This document shows, piece after piece, positions 50,493 to 59,153 of a stretch of 64,000 nucleotides of DNA. Numbering within the stretch: the first letter of the stretch is position 1; every line of letters starts with the position of its first letter. The DNA is from Cytobacillus kochii (GTDB taxonomy: Bacteria > Bacillota > Bacilli > Bacillales > Cytobacillaceae). Location of the stretch: contig NZ_JAIVAM010000017.1 in NCBI RefSeq assembly GCF_020171845.1, positions 1 through 64,000 of the forward strand. Direction: 5' to 3'. The notes under the pieces are model-generated. The model did no database searches, was not told the origin of the DNA, and saw only the letters and a program-made list of their open reading frames with translations. The position numbers and the translations under genes were made by a program.

Positions 50493-51563
50493 TTATTCAT
50501 CATCCAATTGCTGATCCAACCCTGCAACAAGATTATCCATGAGTACTTTTACAGATTGAAGGGTAGCCTTTTGATAACTTTCTCCTGCCCAAAGTGACAT
50601 GAAGTCGGTCTGATTTTGTTTCGCTGCCACTAATCTTATCGCTTGTGTTAAGTCATTTTGAAGTGGATAAGGTAAGCTAGTTTGGTTTTTCATTTGTTCC
50701 ATAAAACGGTTGTGAATCCCTCTTGCCCATTTACCCGAAAAGGCTTCTGTCAAACTTGTTTCCTTATTAGAAGAGACAAGCATTTTCTTATAAGCGGGAT
50801 GAATGCCACTTTCTTCTGTTGCTAAAAAAGCAGTACCCAATTGGACACCCTCAGCTCCTAAGCGAAAGGCAACTTCTGCATCCGACGCATCCATTATGCC
50901 ACCCGCCGCAATGACTGGAATACTGATCTCATCCGTAACTGCTGGAATAAGGTCAACTAACGGAATAAGGGAATGAAGTGCATCACCGATAAAAGTACCA
51001 CGATGACCGCCTGCTTCTTTCCCTTGTACAACAAGAAGGTCAGAACCTCTCTCTTCCCAGAGAACAGCTTCTTCTACTGATGTTGCTGTACCGATTACTT
51101 TTGTTCCCTCTTTTTGTAATTCTTTTATCACTGCTTCTTCTGGAATACCAAATGTGAAACTACATATCGGAACAAGAGATTTCATCACAACTTCTAATTG
51201 CTGTTCATAAAATAAGCGGTGATCTTTTCTTGGTAATTGAAGCGGTGCATCAATTTGAAGTTCGTTACGGAATACTTCTAATGATTCAATCGCCCTTTCT
51301 TCCTCTTCTTTTGTGAAAGCGATATCATTCTCAGGTATAAATAAGTTGATGCCAAAAGGGTGATTGGTTTTTTGACGAATATCATGAATCATCGTTTCCA
51401 TATCCATTGGGCTCATATAACCCGCACCGATATTTCCAACACCACCATACATCGAGGTTCTACTAATTAAATCAACAGTCGTCGCTCCTCCTGCCATTGG
51501 TGCCTGGAATATTGGGTATTTCGCCTTTAACATATCTGTTATTCTATTTTGGTTCCAACTCAT
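50493..51563 (-). CDS. Nitronate monooxygenase (2-nitropropane dioxygenase) family
   Basis: This 356-residue FMN enzyme has the TIM-barrel motifs YPIFQAPMAGGATTVDLISR, NPFGINLFIP-like segment, VVQGKEAGGHRGTF (catalytic-region His) and IPVIAAGGIMDASDAEVAFR with LGAEGVQLGTAFLATEESG (phosphate binding). Members oxidise alkyl nitronates such as propionate 3-nitronate, a toxin. ATG 51563 follows gaggtgagggg. It is 13 bases behind the thioredoxin-like gene, probably one unit. Confidence 0.88.
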   Translation of the reverse strand: MSWNQNRITDMLKAKYPIFQAPMAGGATTVDLISRTSMYGGVGNIGAGYMSPMDMETMIHDIRQKTNHPFGINLFIPENDIAFTKEEEERAIESLEVFRNELQIDAPLQLPRKDHRLFYEQQLEVVMKSLVPICSFTFGIPEEAVIKELQKEGTKVIGTATSVEEAVLWEERGSDLLVVQGKEAGGHRGTFIGDALHSLIPLVDLIPAVTDEISIPVIAAGGIMDASDAEVAFRLGAEGVQLGTAFLATEESGIHPAYKKMLVSSNKETSLTEAFSGKWARGIHNRFMEQMKNQTSLPYPLQNDLTQAIRLVAAKQNQTDFMSLWAGESYQKATLQSVKVLMDNLVAGLDQQLDDE

Positions 51564-51576
51564 TTCCCCTCACCTC

Positions 51577-52140
51577 TTATTTTAATTTTGCAATAATGCT
51601 CTCAGCCACACTATGCCATAAACTTGGATCAGATTGATAGGTTTCTCCAATGCTTTTATAAAGCTCTTTTTGAGCCTGTTCAAAGCTTGGATCTTCCTTA
51701 GCAGGTAGGGAGGTTCTTCTCTCCATCACATAATCTTGTAATCTTGGTGCACGGGGGCCCCATACAGCTTGTTCTAAACCTGCTCCATCGATAAATACAA
51801 AAATAGGAATTGCTCGTGCTGTTCCGTTTGTTAAGTATTGATCCATTAATTCTAAGTTGCTATCTCTTAGAATAAACCGTACTTCCATACCGATTTCCTC
51901 AGCAATTTTTAATAGAACAGGATTATTAATCATCGCATCGCCACACCAAGCCTCAGTAAGGACAATCGCTTGCAGATTTTTTTGCTTGACCTCTTGTAAT
52001 GCTTCCTTTTCTTCTTCACTAAGTGAAAAACCTTCATAAATGGTAAGCATACCTTCTTTGTTTACTTGCATATGATGAAGATATTGCTCTTTCGTTAAAC
52101 CCTTTTCAAACCATTCTCTTAATTCCATTTCAGTTTGCAC
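51577..52140 (-). CDS. Thioredoxin-fold protein
   Basis: This 187-residue protein has a thioredoxin-like region around residues 57-130 (LQAIVLTEAWCGDAMINNPV, MEVRFILRDSNLELMDQYL, ARAIPIFVFID with the cis-proline). The active-site motif is WCGDA, so only one cysteine is present, as in the YbbN-independent 'thioredoxin family' proteins of Bacillus. It may act as a thiol-dependent reductase or chaperone-like protein. Start GTG 52140 is close to aagaggg; ATG 52128 is an alternative. Confidence 0.75.
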   Translation of the reverse strand: MQTEMELREWFEKGLTKEQYLHHMQVNKEGMLTIYEGFSLSEEEKEALQEVKQKNLQAIVLTEAWCGDAMINNPVLLKIAEEIGMEVRFILRDSNLELMDQYLTNGTARAIPIFVFIDGAGLEQAVWGPRAPRLQDYVMERRTSLPAKEDPSFEQAQKELYKSIGETYQSDPSLWHSVAESIIAKLK

Positions 52141-52184
52141 ATCCCTCTTACGTTTTTATCCAATCATATCATACCATTGAACGA

Positions 52185-52634
52185 TTAAAGTATGGCACTA
52201 ATTTGCTTCATATGATGTTCGTCATGTGCAGCAAGCCCGATGAGATAATCATATAGGCTTATTTTCTTATTGCCAATGATTAATGGTTTATGCCAATACG
52301 AATCTGGAATTTTAGAGATTCTTTTTATTATTAGTTTTCTTTTTACAAGCAATTCTGCAATGATTGTCTCCTGTGATTGATTTCTTGCTGCTTCCGCGGC
52401 TGTTGGATTCATTTCTTCTGCAGAAGGAGCTTTCGGTAGAGGAAGGTCTAATAAAACAAATGGTAGACGCTTTTTTAAAATAAATTCATCCCATGGAATA
52501 AAATGACCTACCACTTCAGCGACCGACCATTTTCCTTCATTTATTTCTTTTCGCCAATGGCTTGTTGGGATTGATTCTATAAATTGAATAAACTGTTCAT
52601 GATGGCGGATCATCGCTTGTTTTTGCGATTGCAC
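52185..52634 (-). CDS. DinB family protein
   Basis: This 149-residue four-helix-bundle protein has the DinB/DinB_2 metal-site histidines: one in EVVGHFIPWDEF, two in AAHDEHHMKQI. Such proteins bind a divalent metal and some act as thiol (bacillithiol) S-transferases. I prefer GTG 52634 because gaggggtg lies 6-7 bases upstream; an ATG at 52649 precedes that site. It is in the same direction as the MOSC gene 22 bases upstream. Confidence 0.82.
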   Translation of the reverse strand: MQSQKQAMIRHHEQFIQFIESIPTSHWRKEINEGKWSVAEVVGHFIPWDEFILKKRLPFVLLDLPLPKAPSAEEMNPTAAEAARNQSQETIIAELLVKRKLIIKRISKIPDSYWHKPLIIGNKKISLYDYLIGLAAHDEHHMKQISAIL

Positions 52635-52656
52635 GGTATCACCCCTCATCAGTCAT

Positions 52657-53382
52657 TTATAGCCAAATCTCATCACCAAGCTTTACCTTCCCCGTTTGAA
52701 TCACTTTTGCATAAACACCAAAATGATTATGATTGGTTCTAATAATCTCTTTATGTATGGCAGGCGTCCTTTTTCCATTTTTCGGATCTACAGTAATAAT
52801 CATGCAACGTTCGCAAGGCTTAGTTATCTCTATCACCACTTCTTCTCCTATTTTCATTTGGTTGGAGATCCAATTATGTTCCGAAAATGGCCTATCGTAA
52901 TCAGTATGGATAATAAAGTTGGGACGGAAACGCTTCGGATCGATTTCACTTTTTCCAAGTTGCTTACTTAAATATTGTAGTGATGAATGGGTTACTAACA
53001 AAAGGGGAGCTTCTTCAATAGCCCCAATGGGTACATAGGATGGCGTAAAAGAATGAAAAGATAAATCCCTTCCACTTTTCAGACGAAGATCTTGCCTCCA
53101 CCTCTCATCATTCCATCCGTACCTCTCTCCATTTGCTGTATGTATTTGTAACTCCGGGTATGTATCTTCTTTTTCCTCACTGACAAAAGTTGCTTGATAT
53201 GCTGCCATTTCTTGATATTGAGTGATCGTAAGGTATTTTCCTTGCCTACTCTTATCTATAATGACGTGGCTTCGGTCACCATACACACCGTATGGTAAAA
53301 CCCTAGTGGACTCAACATTTTCACCGCCAAATGACTTGACAGGATAACGTAATAATGACGAAAGAACACCAATTCTTTGCAT
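52657..53382 (-). CDS. MOSC domain protein
   Basis: This 241-residue protein has an N-terminal beta-barrel part (LLRYPVKSFGGENVESTRVL, GDRSHVIIDKSRQGKYLTIT) and the C-terminal MOSC domain with the conserved cysteine pair in ITKPCERCMIITVDPKNGKR. MOSC proteins bind molybdenum cofactor and act as sulfur carriers or reduce N-hydroxylated compounds (YiiM/MARC-like). ATG 53382 follows gaggtgt. No molybdenum cofactor genes are adjacent. Confidence 0.88.
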   Translation of the reverse strand: MQRIGVLSSLLRYPVKSFGGENVESTRVLPYGVYGDRSHVIIDKSRQGKYLTITQYQEMAAYQATFVSEEKEDTYPELQIHTANGERYGWNDERWRQDLRLKSGRDLSFHSFTPSYVPIGAIEEAPLLLVTHSSLQYLSKQLGKSEIDPKRFRPNFIIHTDYDRPFSEHNWISNQMKIGEEVVIEITKPCERCMIITVDPKNGKRTPAIHKEIIRTNHNHFGVYAKVIQTGKVKLGDEIWL

Positions 53383-53498
53383 GCTCTTACACCTCCTCTA
53401 TGACCTGGTGTCGAAACTTGGACCTTCTTCTATTCCTCTCCGACATAATTCCTCTTATTTCCCAGGAAAGTATCTGATTAACGACATTTCCCTCATGA

Positions 53499-54635
53499 TT
53501 ATCGCTTCAATTCAGCAAATCTCTCAATTGTGAAAGGGGAAATATCCACTGACGAAGTTTTTCCTCGGATTAGTTCGCTTAAAACATGACCAACTACACT
53601 ACTAAATTTAAATCCATGACCGGAAAATCCCGCTGCGATTGCTACATTCTCATATTGAGGATGTTGATCAATAATAAAATGCTCATCTGGCGTCATCGTG
53701 TACATACAGGTTTTACCAAATTGTACATTTGTTTTTTCAGTGAAATATCTCCCTAGAAATGTTGTAAGCTCTTTCTCATCATCCTCATTAAAAGGCTGCA
53801 CTTCTTGTTTACTCTCTATTCTCTGAACAGCCCCATCATGTCTTCCTAGTTTCAATCCTGAACCGTCTATACTAGGAAAGCCATAATAATGACCTAATGG
53901 CGATTCAAATGTAAAAGCTGGAAACTGTTTCGCCTCATAAACATCCTCTTGTGCTTCATACCAGGCGAAAGTTTTCCGAATCGGATTTAATGGAAGCTGC
54001 AAGCCCAGATAACTAAGGATGGAATTTGTGCCAGCTCCTGCTGATACAATTAACGAGTCTCCTGAATAATGGCCATCCTGTGTAGCAATATTAACAATCC
54101 CTTCTATAATAGATAAGTCAGTAATTACACTATCAGTCACGATTTTAGCACCATAGGACAAAGAAAGTCTCCGGTATGCCTCGATACAATCTTCACACTT
54201 CAAAACCCCAGATGTCGGCTCATGATAAGCAACCATTCCTTCATCTAAATGTAATGCACTCCATTTAGTATTGACCGTTTCATGTGTGTAAACATCAAGT
54301 GGTAATTGATATTTCTCCGCACTTGTTTTGACCTCCTTCATAAAAAGAGAAGTCTCGCTACCAATATTTAAAACACCTGTTTGTAAAAACAACTCCATTT
54401 CGGATTCTTTCTCTACTTCTTCCCATAGTTGTTTAGCCTTTAACAAGAGTGGCACATAAGCATGTCCTTCACCATAAGCATATCTAATGATTCTCGTCTC
54501 ACCATGATGACTTCCTTTCTGATGAGGTGGCCTATTCGCATCAATAAGCAAAACCTTTTTGCCCTCTTTCGCTAAATAATAGCCTGCCGCCATCCCCATC
54601 GAACCTGCGCCGATAATAATTGTATCGTAATGCAA
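53499..54635 (-). CDS. N-methyl-tryptophan/monomeric sarcosine oxidase-like flavoenzyme
   Basis: This 378-residue FAD amine oxidase starts with the Rossmann motif TIIIGAGSMGMAAGYYLAKE, followed by GSHHGETRIIRYAYGEG, the MTOX/sarcosine oxidase signature. CMYTMTPDEHFIIDQHP carries the cysteine expected to link FAD covalently (C at about residue 312), and AAGFSGHGFKFSSVVGHVL closes the domain. It oxidatively demethylates N-methyl amino acids. It starts at TTG 54635 after ggagggg and appears monocistronic. Confidence 0.9.
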   Translation of the reverse strand: MHYDTIIIGAGSMGMAAGYYLAKEGKKVLLIDANRPPHQKGSHHGETRIIRYAYGEGHAYVPLLLKAKQLWEEVEKESEMELFLQTGVLNIGSETSLFMKEVKTSAEKYQLPLDVYTHETVNTKWSALHLDEGMVAYHEPTSGVLKCEDCIEAYRRLSLSYGAKIVTDSVITDLSIIEGIVNIATQDGHYSGDSLIVSAGAGTNSILSYLGLQLPLNPIRKTFAWYEAQEDVYEAKQFPAFTFESPLGHYYGFPSIDGSGLKLGRHDGAVQRIESKQEVQPFNEDDEKELTTFLGRYFTEKTNVQFGKTCMYTMTPDEHFIIDQHPQYENVAIAAGFSGHGFKFSSVVGHVLSELIRGKTSSVDISPFTIERFAELKR

Positions 54636-54882
54636 TTTTTATCCCCTCCAAGATGCTAAACTATAAGTGTTTTTTTATTTAATTTTCTAAATACTATCAC
54701 CATTAGCCAATATACCACAGGAACGGGAAGACTTTTGTCGAAATTTGTTGCAATTGTTTAACAATCTCTTCAAAGAAGGGGTCGTGCATACAAAAAGCAG
54801 GAAAAATTAACAAAAAAAGATTGATTCTATAAAATATAAAACTCCTCAACAATCAAAGTGTTTTATTTTATAAACCAATCTG

Positions 54883-55119
54883 TTATCCGAAGAAATCATT
54901 AAATGACCATATAATAAGAAAGATACTTACGATACCCCAGGCTACTGTAGCTAAAATCCAGTATATAATTGCTTGCATATCTCTATCTCTTTTGTACGCC
55001 CCATTTTCACCTTGAGCCACTAGCCTCGCGAGTTTATTCTCCATCCTTTTTTTCATAGAAGCAACTGTGATAAAACCGGAAACAATGATGAATAGAATCA
55101 TCCAATGCAAAAGGTTCAC
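54883..55119 (-). CDS. Small two-helix membrane protein
   Basis: This 78-residue protein has two membrane helices (LLHWMILFIIVSGFITVASM and AIIYWILATVAWGIVSIFLI) joined by a basic cytoplasmic loop (KKRMENKLARLVAQGENGAY). I prefer GTG 55119, preceded by ggaggga; the ATG at 55146 precedes that site. Function unknown. Confidence 0.6.
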   Translation of the reverse strand: MNLLHWMILFIIVSGFITVASMKKRMENKLARLVAQGENGAYKRDRDMQAIIYWILATVAWGIVSIFLIIWSFNDFFG

Positions 55120-55307
55120 ACCTTCCCTCCGCTTCGTTTTAACCATAATAACATAAACTAGCGAGGTACTCTTATGCGTGGGTTAAGAAAGAAAAAATAT
55201 CAAAAGAGATATAGAATATCTGCAAGTTGTTTCTATAAACTGCATTTTACCTTAAGTAAAGTGGTTGTAAGTCAAATTATTTCGATAAAAACGATCGTTG
55301 AACTAAG

Positions 55308-56416
55308 TTAAAAACGGTCAATTACTTGCAAGGTTGTTGGGAAAGCTGTAAGAACTTCAGCGGTTCCTTCTTCGTTTATATAGACATCTTCTTCAATTCT
55401 CACCCCACCAAATCCAGGTATATAAATCCCAGGTTCTACCGTGAAAAGTAAACCTTTTTCAACTAAACGATTGTTCTTTTCATGAATAGAAGGCTCTTCA
55501 TGAACATCAATACCTAATCCATGGCCCACGCGATTATTAAAATATTGTCCATAGCCTGCCTCTTGGATCACTCGGCGAGCCGCTTTATCAATTGAGCCGA
55601 TTGGGATACCTGCACGGGCTGTTGAAACACCCGAAAGTGTAGCCTGCCTTACAATTTCATAGATATTCTTTTGCTTAGTCGTTGGTTCTCCTAAAACAAA
55701 TGTACGTGTGATATCGGAACAATACCCATCCGCAACAACCCCCATATCAATTAAGAGAAAGTCACCTTTTTCGAGCTTGTTCTGATCAGGGTGCCCATGT
55801 GGTAAAGATGATTTTGCACCTGAGAGGACCGTTGTAGAAAAAGAAGGACCATCGGCACCGAATTTTCTCATTAAATAATCAAACTCTGATACTAAATCGA
55901 GCTCTGTCATCCCTTTTTCAATTTTCTTCAATCCCTCAGCGAGTACTTTTTCAATAATTGTTACTGCATGTAAAACCTTTGTCCGTTCAGCTGGCGTTTT
56001 CAGCATTCTTTGGTTTGCTATGAACCTACTTATATCTTGATAATTAAAATGCGAAAAACCGTTTTTAAGTTGTTCTTGTTGATAAAGAGTGATCTCTTTT
56101 ATTTCCAATCCTACTAATTGATTATTCACTTGGATGACTGATTTTAATTTTTCATATGGATTTTCATCATCACTAATCGGAATAATGTTTTTCACATACG
56201 AATGCTCGCTAGCTGCTTCATAGTCTAATGCTGGCACAAATAAGTACTCCTCACTCTTTTGTAGATCAATAACAACCGCCATGAATCTTTCATACGGTTC
56301 ACTATTAAACCCCGTATAATAGAAATGTTTTTAGGCTGCGTGACGATAGCAAAATCTAGTTTCTGCTCATTTAAATATAACTGTAATTGTTTTAACCTTT
56401 TTTGGTAAATACTCAT
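55308..56416 (-). pseudogene. Xaa-Pro dipeptidase (M24) with one-base frameshift
   Basis: ATG 56416 (after aaaaggggg) starts YQKRLKQLQLYLNEQKLDFA and IVTQPKNIS, then the frame shifts near 56320. The other frame continues without loss, TGFNSEPYERFMAVVIDLQK, to a stop at 55308. One lost T restores a 368-residue protein. All M24 metal ligands are present downstream (DMGVVADGYCSDITRTF, GHGLGIDVHEEP, VEPGIYIPGFGGVRIEED). A downstream ATG at 56282 could still yield a 324-residue enzyme. It diverges from the XRE-cupin gene. Confidence 0.8.
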
Positions 56417-56515
56417 TTTAAATCCCCCTTTTTATAGTATATGTAAAATTATTATACTATTACTGTATAAAACATGATAAGATAAAAAAGCAAAAAAAGA
56501 AAGGATGTCACCTCA

Positions 56516-57058
56516 ATGGATGATATATATAAGAAAATTAAACAACTTCGGTACGAGCAAGGCATGACATTGAAAGAACTAAGTGAGAAAACGGAGCTAT
56601 CTGTTAGTTTTTTATCACAAATTGAAAGAGGTGCCTCTTCATTAGCTATCACTTCTTTAAAAAGGATTGCTGATGCTTTTGGGGTTAAAATGATTCATTT
56701 CTTTGAAGAAGATGATGATTTTCATTATGTAATGAAAAAAGAGCACCAACGACCATTTAAAATGGAAAGCTCGGACTCTACTTTTATTAAACTAAGTGGT
56801 CATTTTCCTGAACGGAAATTGGAACCATTTATCGTAAAGTTAAAACCTCGACAAAAGGATGTTGAACTGCTAAGACACCCAGGTGAAGAGTTTTTCTATA
56901 TATTACAGGGGGCACTCATTGTAAGAGTGGAGGATGAGGAATATCATCTAAACGAAGGAGAAACCATACATTTTCCATCAACCGTACCTCATATGTGGGA
57001 AAACCCACTCAATCAAGAAACAATCATTATTTCAATTACAACCCCTGCAATTTTCTAA
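56516..57058 (+). CDS. XRE-cupin transcriptional regulator
   Basis: This 180-residue protein has an N-terminal helix-turn-helix (IKQLRYEQGMTLKELSEKTE, LSVSFLSQIERGASSLAITS) and a C-terminal cupin (HPGEEFFYILQGALIVRVED, LNEGETIHFPSTVPHMWENP). Such regulators (PuuR/SutR-like) often sense amines or amino acids and control adjacent catabolic genes. ATG 56516 follows aaaggatg. It is 28 bases upstream of eutH, with which it is probably cotranscribed, and diverges from the M24 peptidase gene. Confidence 0.88.
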   Translation: MDDIYKKIKQLRYEQGMTLKELSEKTELSVSFLSQIERGASSLAITSLKRIADAFGVKMIHFFEEDDDFHYVMKKEHQRPFKMESSDSTFIKLSGHFPERKLEPFIVKLKPRQKDVELLRHPGEEFFYILQGALIVRVEDEEYHLNEGETIHFPSTVPHMWENPLNQETIIISITTPAIF

Positions 57059-57086
57059 TAAAAATCATTTTGAATGGAGAAACAAG

Positions 57087-58181
57087 ATGAGCATAAATGA
57101 TTTGATTATTTTTATTGTTGCCGCTTTCCTTTGTGTCGGTGCACTTGATAAAATATGCGGGAATAAATTAGGACTAGGTGAGCGATTCACTGCAGGAATA
57201 ATGACGATGGGCTCCCTCGCGTTATCTATGATTGGGATCATTTCTTTAGCACCCGTCATAGCAGCCATATTAACACCTGTGATTTCTCCCGTTTATGAAT
57301 TTGTAGGCGCTGACCCAGCAGCGTTCGCCAATACTCTTCTCGCCATTGATATGGGGGGCTATTCCCTAGCCACTGAGATGTCCATTAGTGCGGATTCAGA
57401 ACTTTTCGCTTGGGTCTTCCTTGGCACTATGATGGGACCAACTATCGTATTTACAATCCCTGTTGCCTTAGGACTCATTGAAAAAGAAGACCAACCTTAT
57501 TTTGCGAGGGGTATTCTAGTGGGACTTATTACTGTACCTTTTGGTTGTTTAGTTGGAGGCCTAGTTGCTGGATTGCCGTTTTTGATGATTATCAAAAACT
57601 TGATTCCTACCATTGTATTCTCTTTGCTAATTGCTTGGGGATTATGGAAAAAGCCCGAAAATATGATTCGAGGATTTGCCATCTTCGGTAAATTGATCGA
57701 AATCATTGCAATTATTGGTCTTACAGCGATTATATTTGAAACATTAACAGACCTAACACTGATCCCCCATTTAACGCCAATTGAGGAAGGGATTCAAACA
57801 GTCGGTTCGATTGCTATTTTCTTAGCGGGCGCTTTTCCTTTGGTAGCTTTTATTTCGAAATATTTCAGGAAACCACTCAGTAAGGTGGGATCTTGGTTAA
57901 AACTAAGTGATAAATCAACAGCCGGGTTGATTGCTTCACTCGCTCATAATATTCCCATGTTGATCATGCTAAAAGATATGGAACCGAGAGGCAAGGTCAT
58001 TAATGTTGCTTTTACTGTAAGCGGAGCCTTTGTTCTAGGAAGCCACTTAGCCTTTGTCGCCGGTATTCAGAAAGAAGTCGTATTTGCCATGATTATTGGC
58101 AAGTTAGTGGGGGGCATTAGTGCCGTTTTATTAGCAATGATTGTAAGTAGGGATCTGAAGAAGCAGCCTACATTTCGCTAA
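57087..58181 (+). CDS. eutH: Ethanolamine permease EutH
   Basis: This 364-residue membrane protein has about ten helices and the EutH family sequence (DLIIFIVAAFLCVGALDKIC, LAIDMGGYSLATEM, SLAHNIPMLIMLKDMEPRGK, VSGAFVLGSHLAFVAG). EutH imports ethanolamine. No ammonia-lyase or shell genes are present here, so the permease serves some other pathway or a distant locus. ATG 57087 follows tggagaa. The regulator gene is directly upstream. Confidence 0.88.
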   Translation: MSINDLIIFIVAAFLCVGALDKICGNKLGLGERFTAGIMTMGSLALSMIGIISLAPVIAAILTPVISPVYEFVGADPAAFANTLLAIDMGGYSLATEMSISADSELFAWVFLGTMMGPTIVFTIPVALGLIEKEDQPYFARGILVGLITVPFGCLVGGLVAGLPFLMIIKNLIPTIVFSLLIAWGLWKKPENMIRGFAIFGKLIEIIAIIGLTAIIFETLTDLTLIPHLTPIEEGIQTVGSIAIFLAGAFPLVAFISKYFRKPLSKVGSWLKLSDKSTAGLIASLAHNIPMLIMLKDMEPRGKVINVAFTVSGAFVLGSHLAFVAGIQKEVVFAMIIGKLVGGISAVLLAMIVSRDLKKQPTFR

Positions 58182-58390
58182 AGCGAGTCATCCTCTCAAC
58201 TGATGATAAACTTTAGTGCTAGGGGAATTTTCTTATTTGTATAGAGACGGAAATCACAAATGAATAGTAACTGCTGGTGTTGTAAATGGTAGTAGATAAA
58301 ACTGAGTTGTTCGTTTTGGAGAGATTATCGTTGAAGATTCGATTATGTTAGCATGTGTTTTCTTTTTTGTAGTGTTTGTATGACAGGAGG

Positions 58391-58976
58391 GCTTTTATTA
58401 GTAGCGGTTCTCCGGGTTACGCTACTTATATAGCAAGGATTCCTTTTTTCAGTCGCGATTCTCCGGGTTACGCTACTTATATGGCAGGGATTCCTTTTTT
58501 CAGTCGCGATTCTCCGGGTTACGCTACTTATATAGCAAGGATTCCTTTTTTCAGTCGCGATTCTCCGGGTTGTGCTACTTATTTGGCAGCGATTCCTTTT
58601 TTCAGTCGCGATTCTCCGGGTTACGCTACTTATATAGCAAGGATTCCTTTTTTCAGTCGCGATTCTCCGGGTTGCCCTACTTATATAGCAAGGATTCCTT
58701 TTATCAGTCGCGATTCTCCAGGTTACGCTACTTATATAGCAAGGATTCCTTTTATCAGTCGCGATTCTCCAGGTTACGCTACTTATATAGCAAGGATTCC
58801 TTTTTTTAGTCGCGATTCTCTTGGTTTCACTACTTATATAACGCGGAATCCTTTTATCAGTCCCGATTCTCTTGGTTTCACTACTTATATAGCAAGGAAC
58901 CCTTTTTTTAGTCGCGATTCCCTTGGTTTCACTACTTATATAACGGAGAATCCTTTTTTTAGTCGCGATTCCATCT
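58391..58976. repeat. Tandem array, about 11-12 units of 51 bp
   Basis: The unit reads approximately CAGTCGCGATTCTCCGGGTT, ACGCTACTTATATAGCAAGG, ATTCCTTTTTT, and recurs at 51-base steps without length change. GCTA, six bases, TAGC in each unit is a small palindrome. The right-hand units diverge progressively (CTTGGTTTCACTAC in place of CCGGGTTACGCTAC). One + frame is open through the whole array (SPGYATYIARIPFFSRD repeated), but a second frame is also largely open, there is no ribosome binding site and no signal peptide. Confidence 0.9.
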
Positions 58977-59120
58977 TTTCACTCCCAAACACCTGCATTT
59001 AGCCATAAAAAATTTCTATCGGTTAAAAATACTCTTTTCATTGCAGGGCTGGCACCATTTATACAAAATGTAATGACTTTATTGTACTAATCAACTTTAT
59101 TGCATTGCCATGACTAAACG

Positions 59121-59151
59121 AAAAAATCCAGACAATTGTCCGGATTTTTTT
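59121..59151. terminator. Bidirectional terminator behind gatB
   Basis: AAAATCC-x-GACAATTGTC-x-GGATTTT is a long hairpin with A- and T-runs on either side, 3 bases beyond the gatB stop. Confidence 0.9.
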
Positions 59152-59153
59152 GA

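Larger units (their letters stand above)
58182..59153. other. Intergenic region dominated by a second tandem array
   Basis: This 970-base gap between eutH and gatB holds about 200 bases without visible features, the 51-bp array (listed separately), a plain spacer and the gatB terminator. Long frames inside the array (58376-59002, +) result from a 51-base, stop-free repeat. Confidence 0.6.

Noticed and set aside
58376-59002. A 208-codon frame through the second tandem array
   Set aside because: TTG start without a ribosome binding site, no signal peptide, and a second frame is also open; called as repeat instead.
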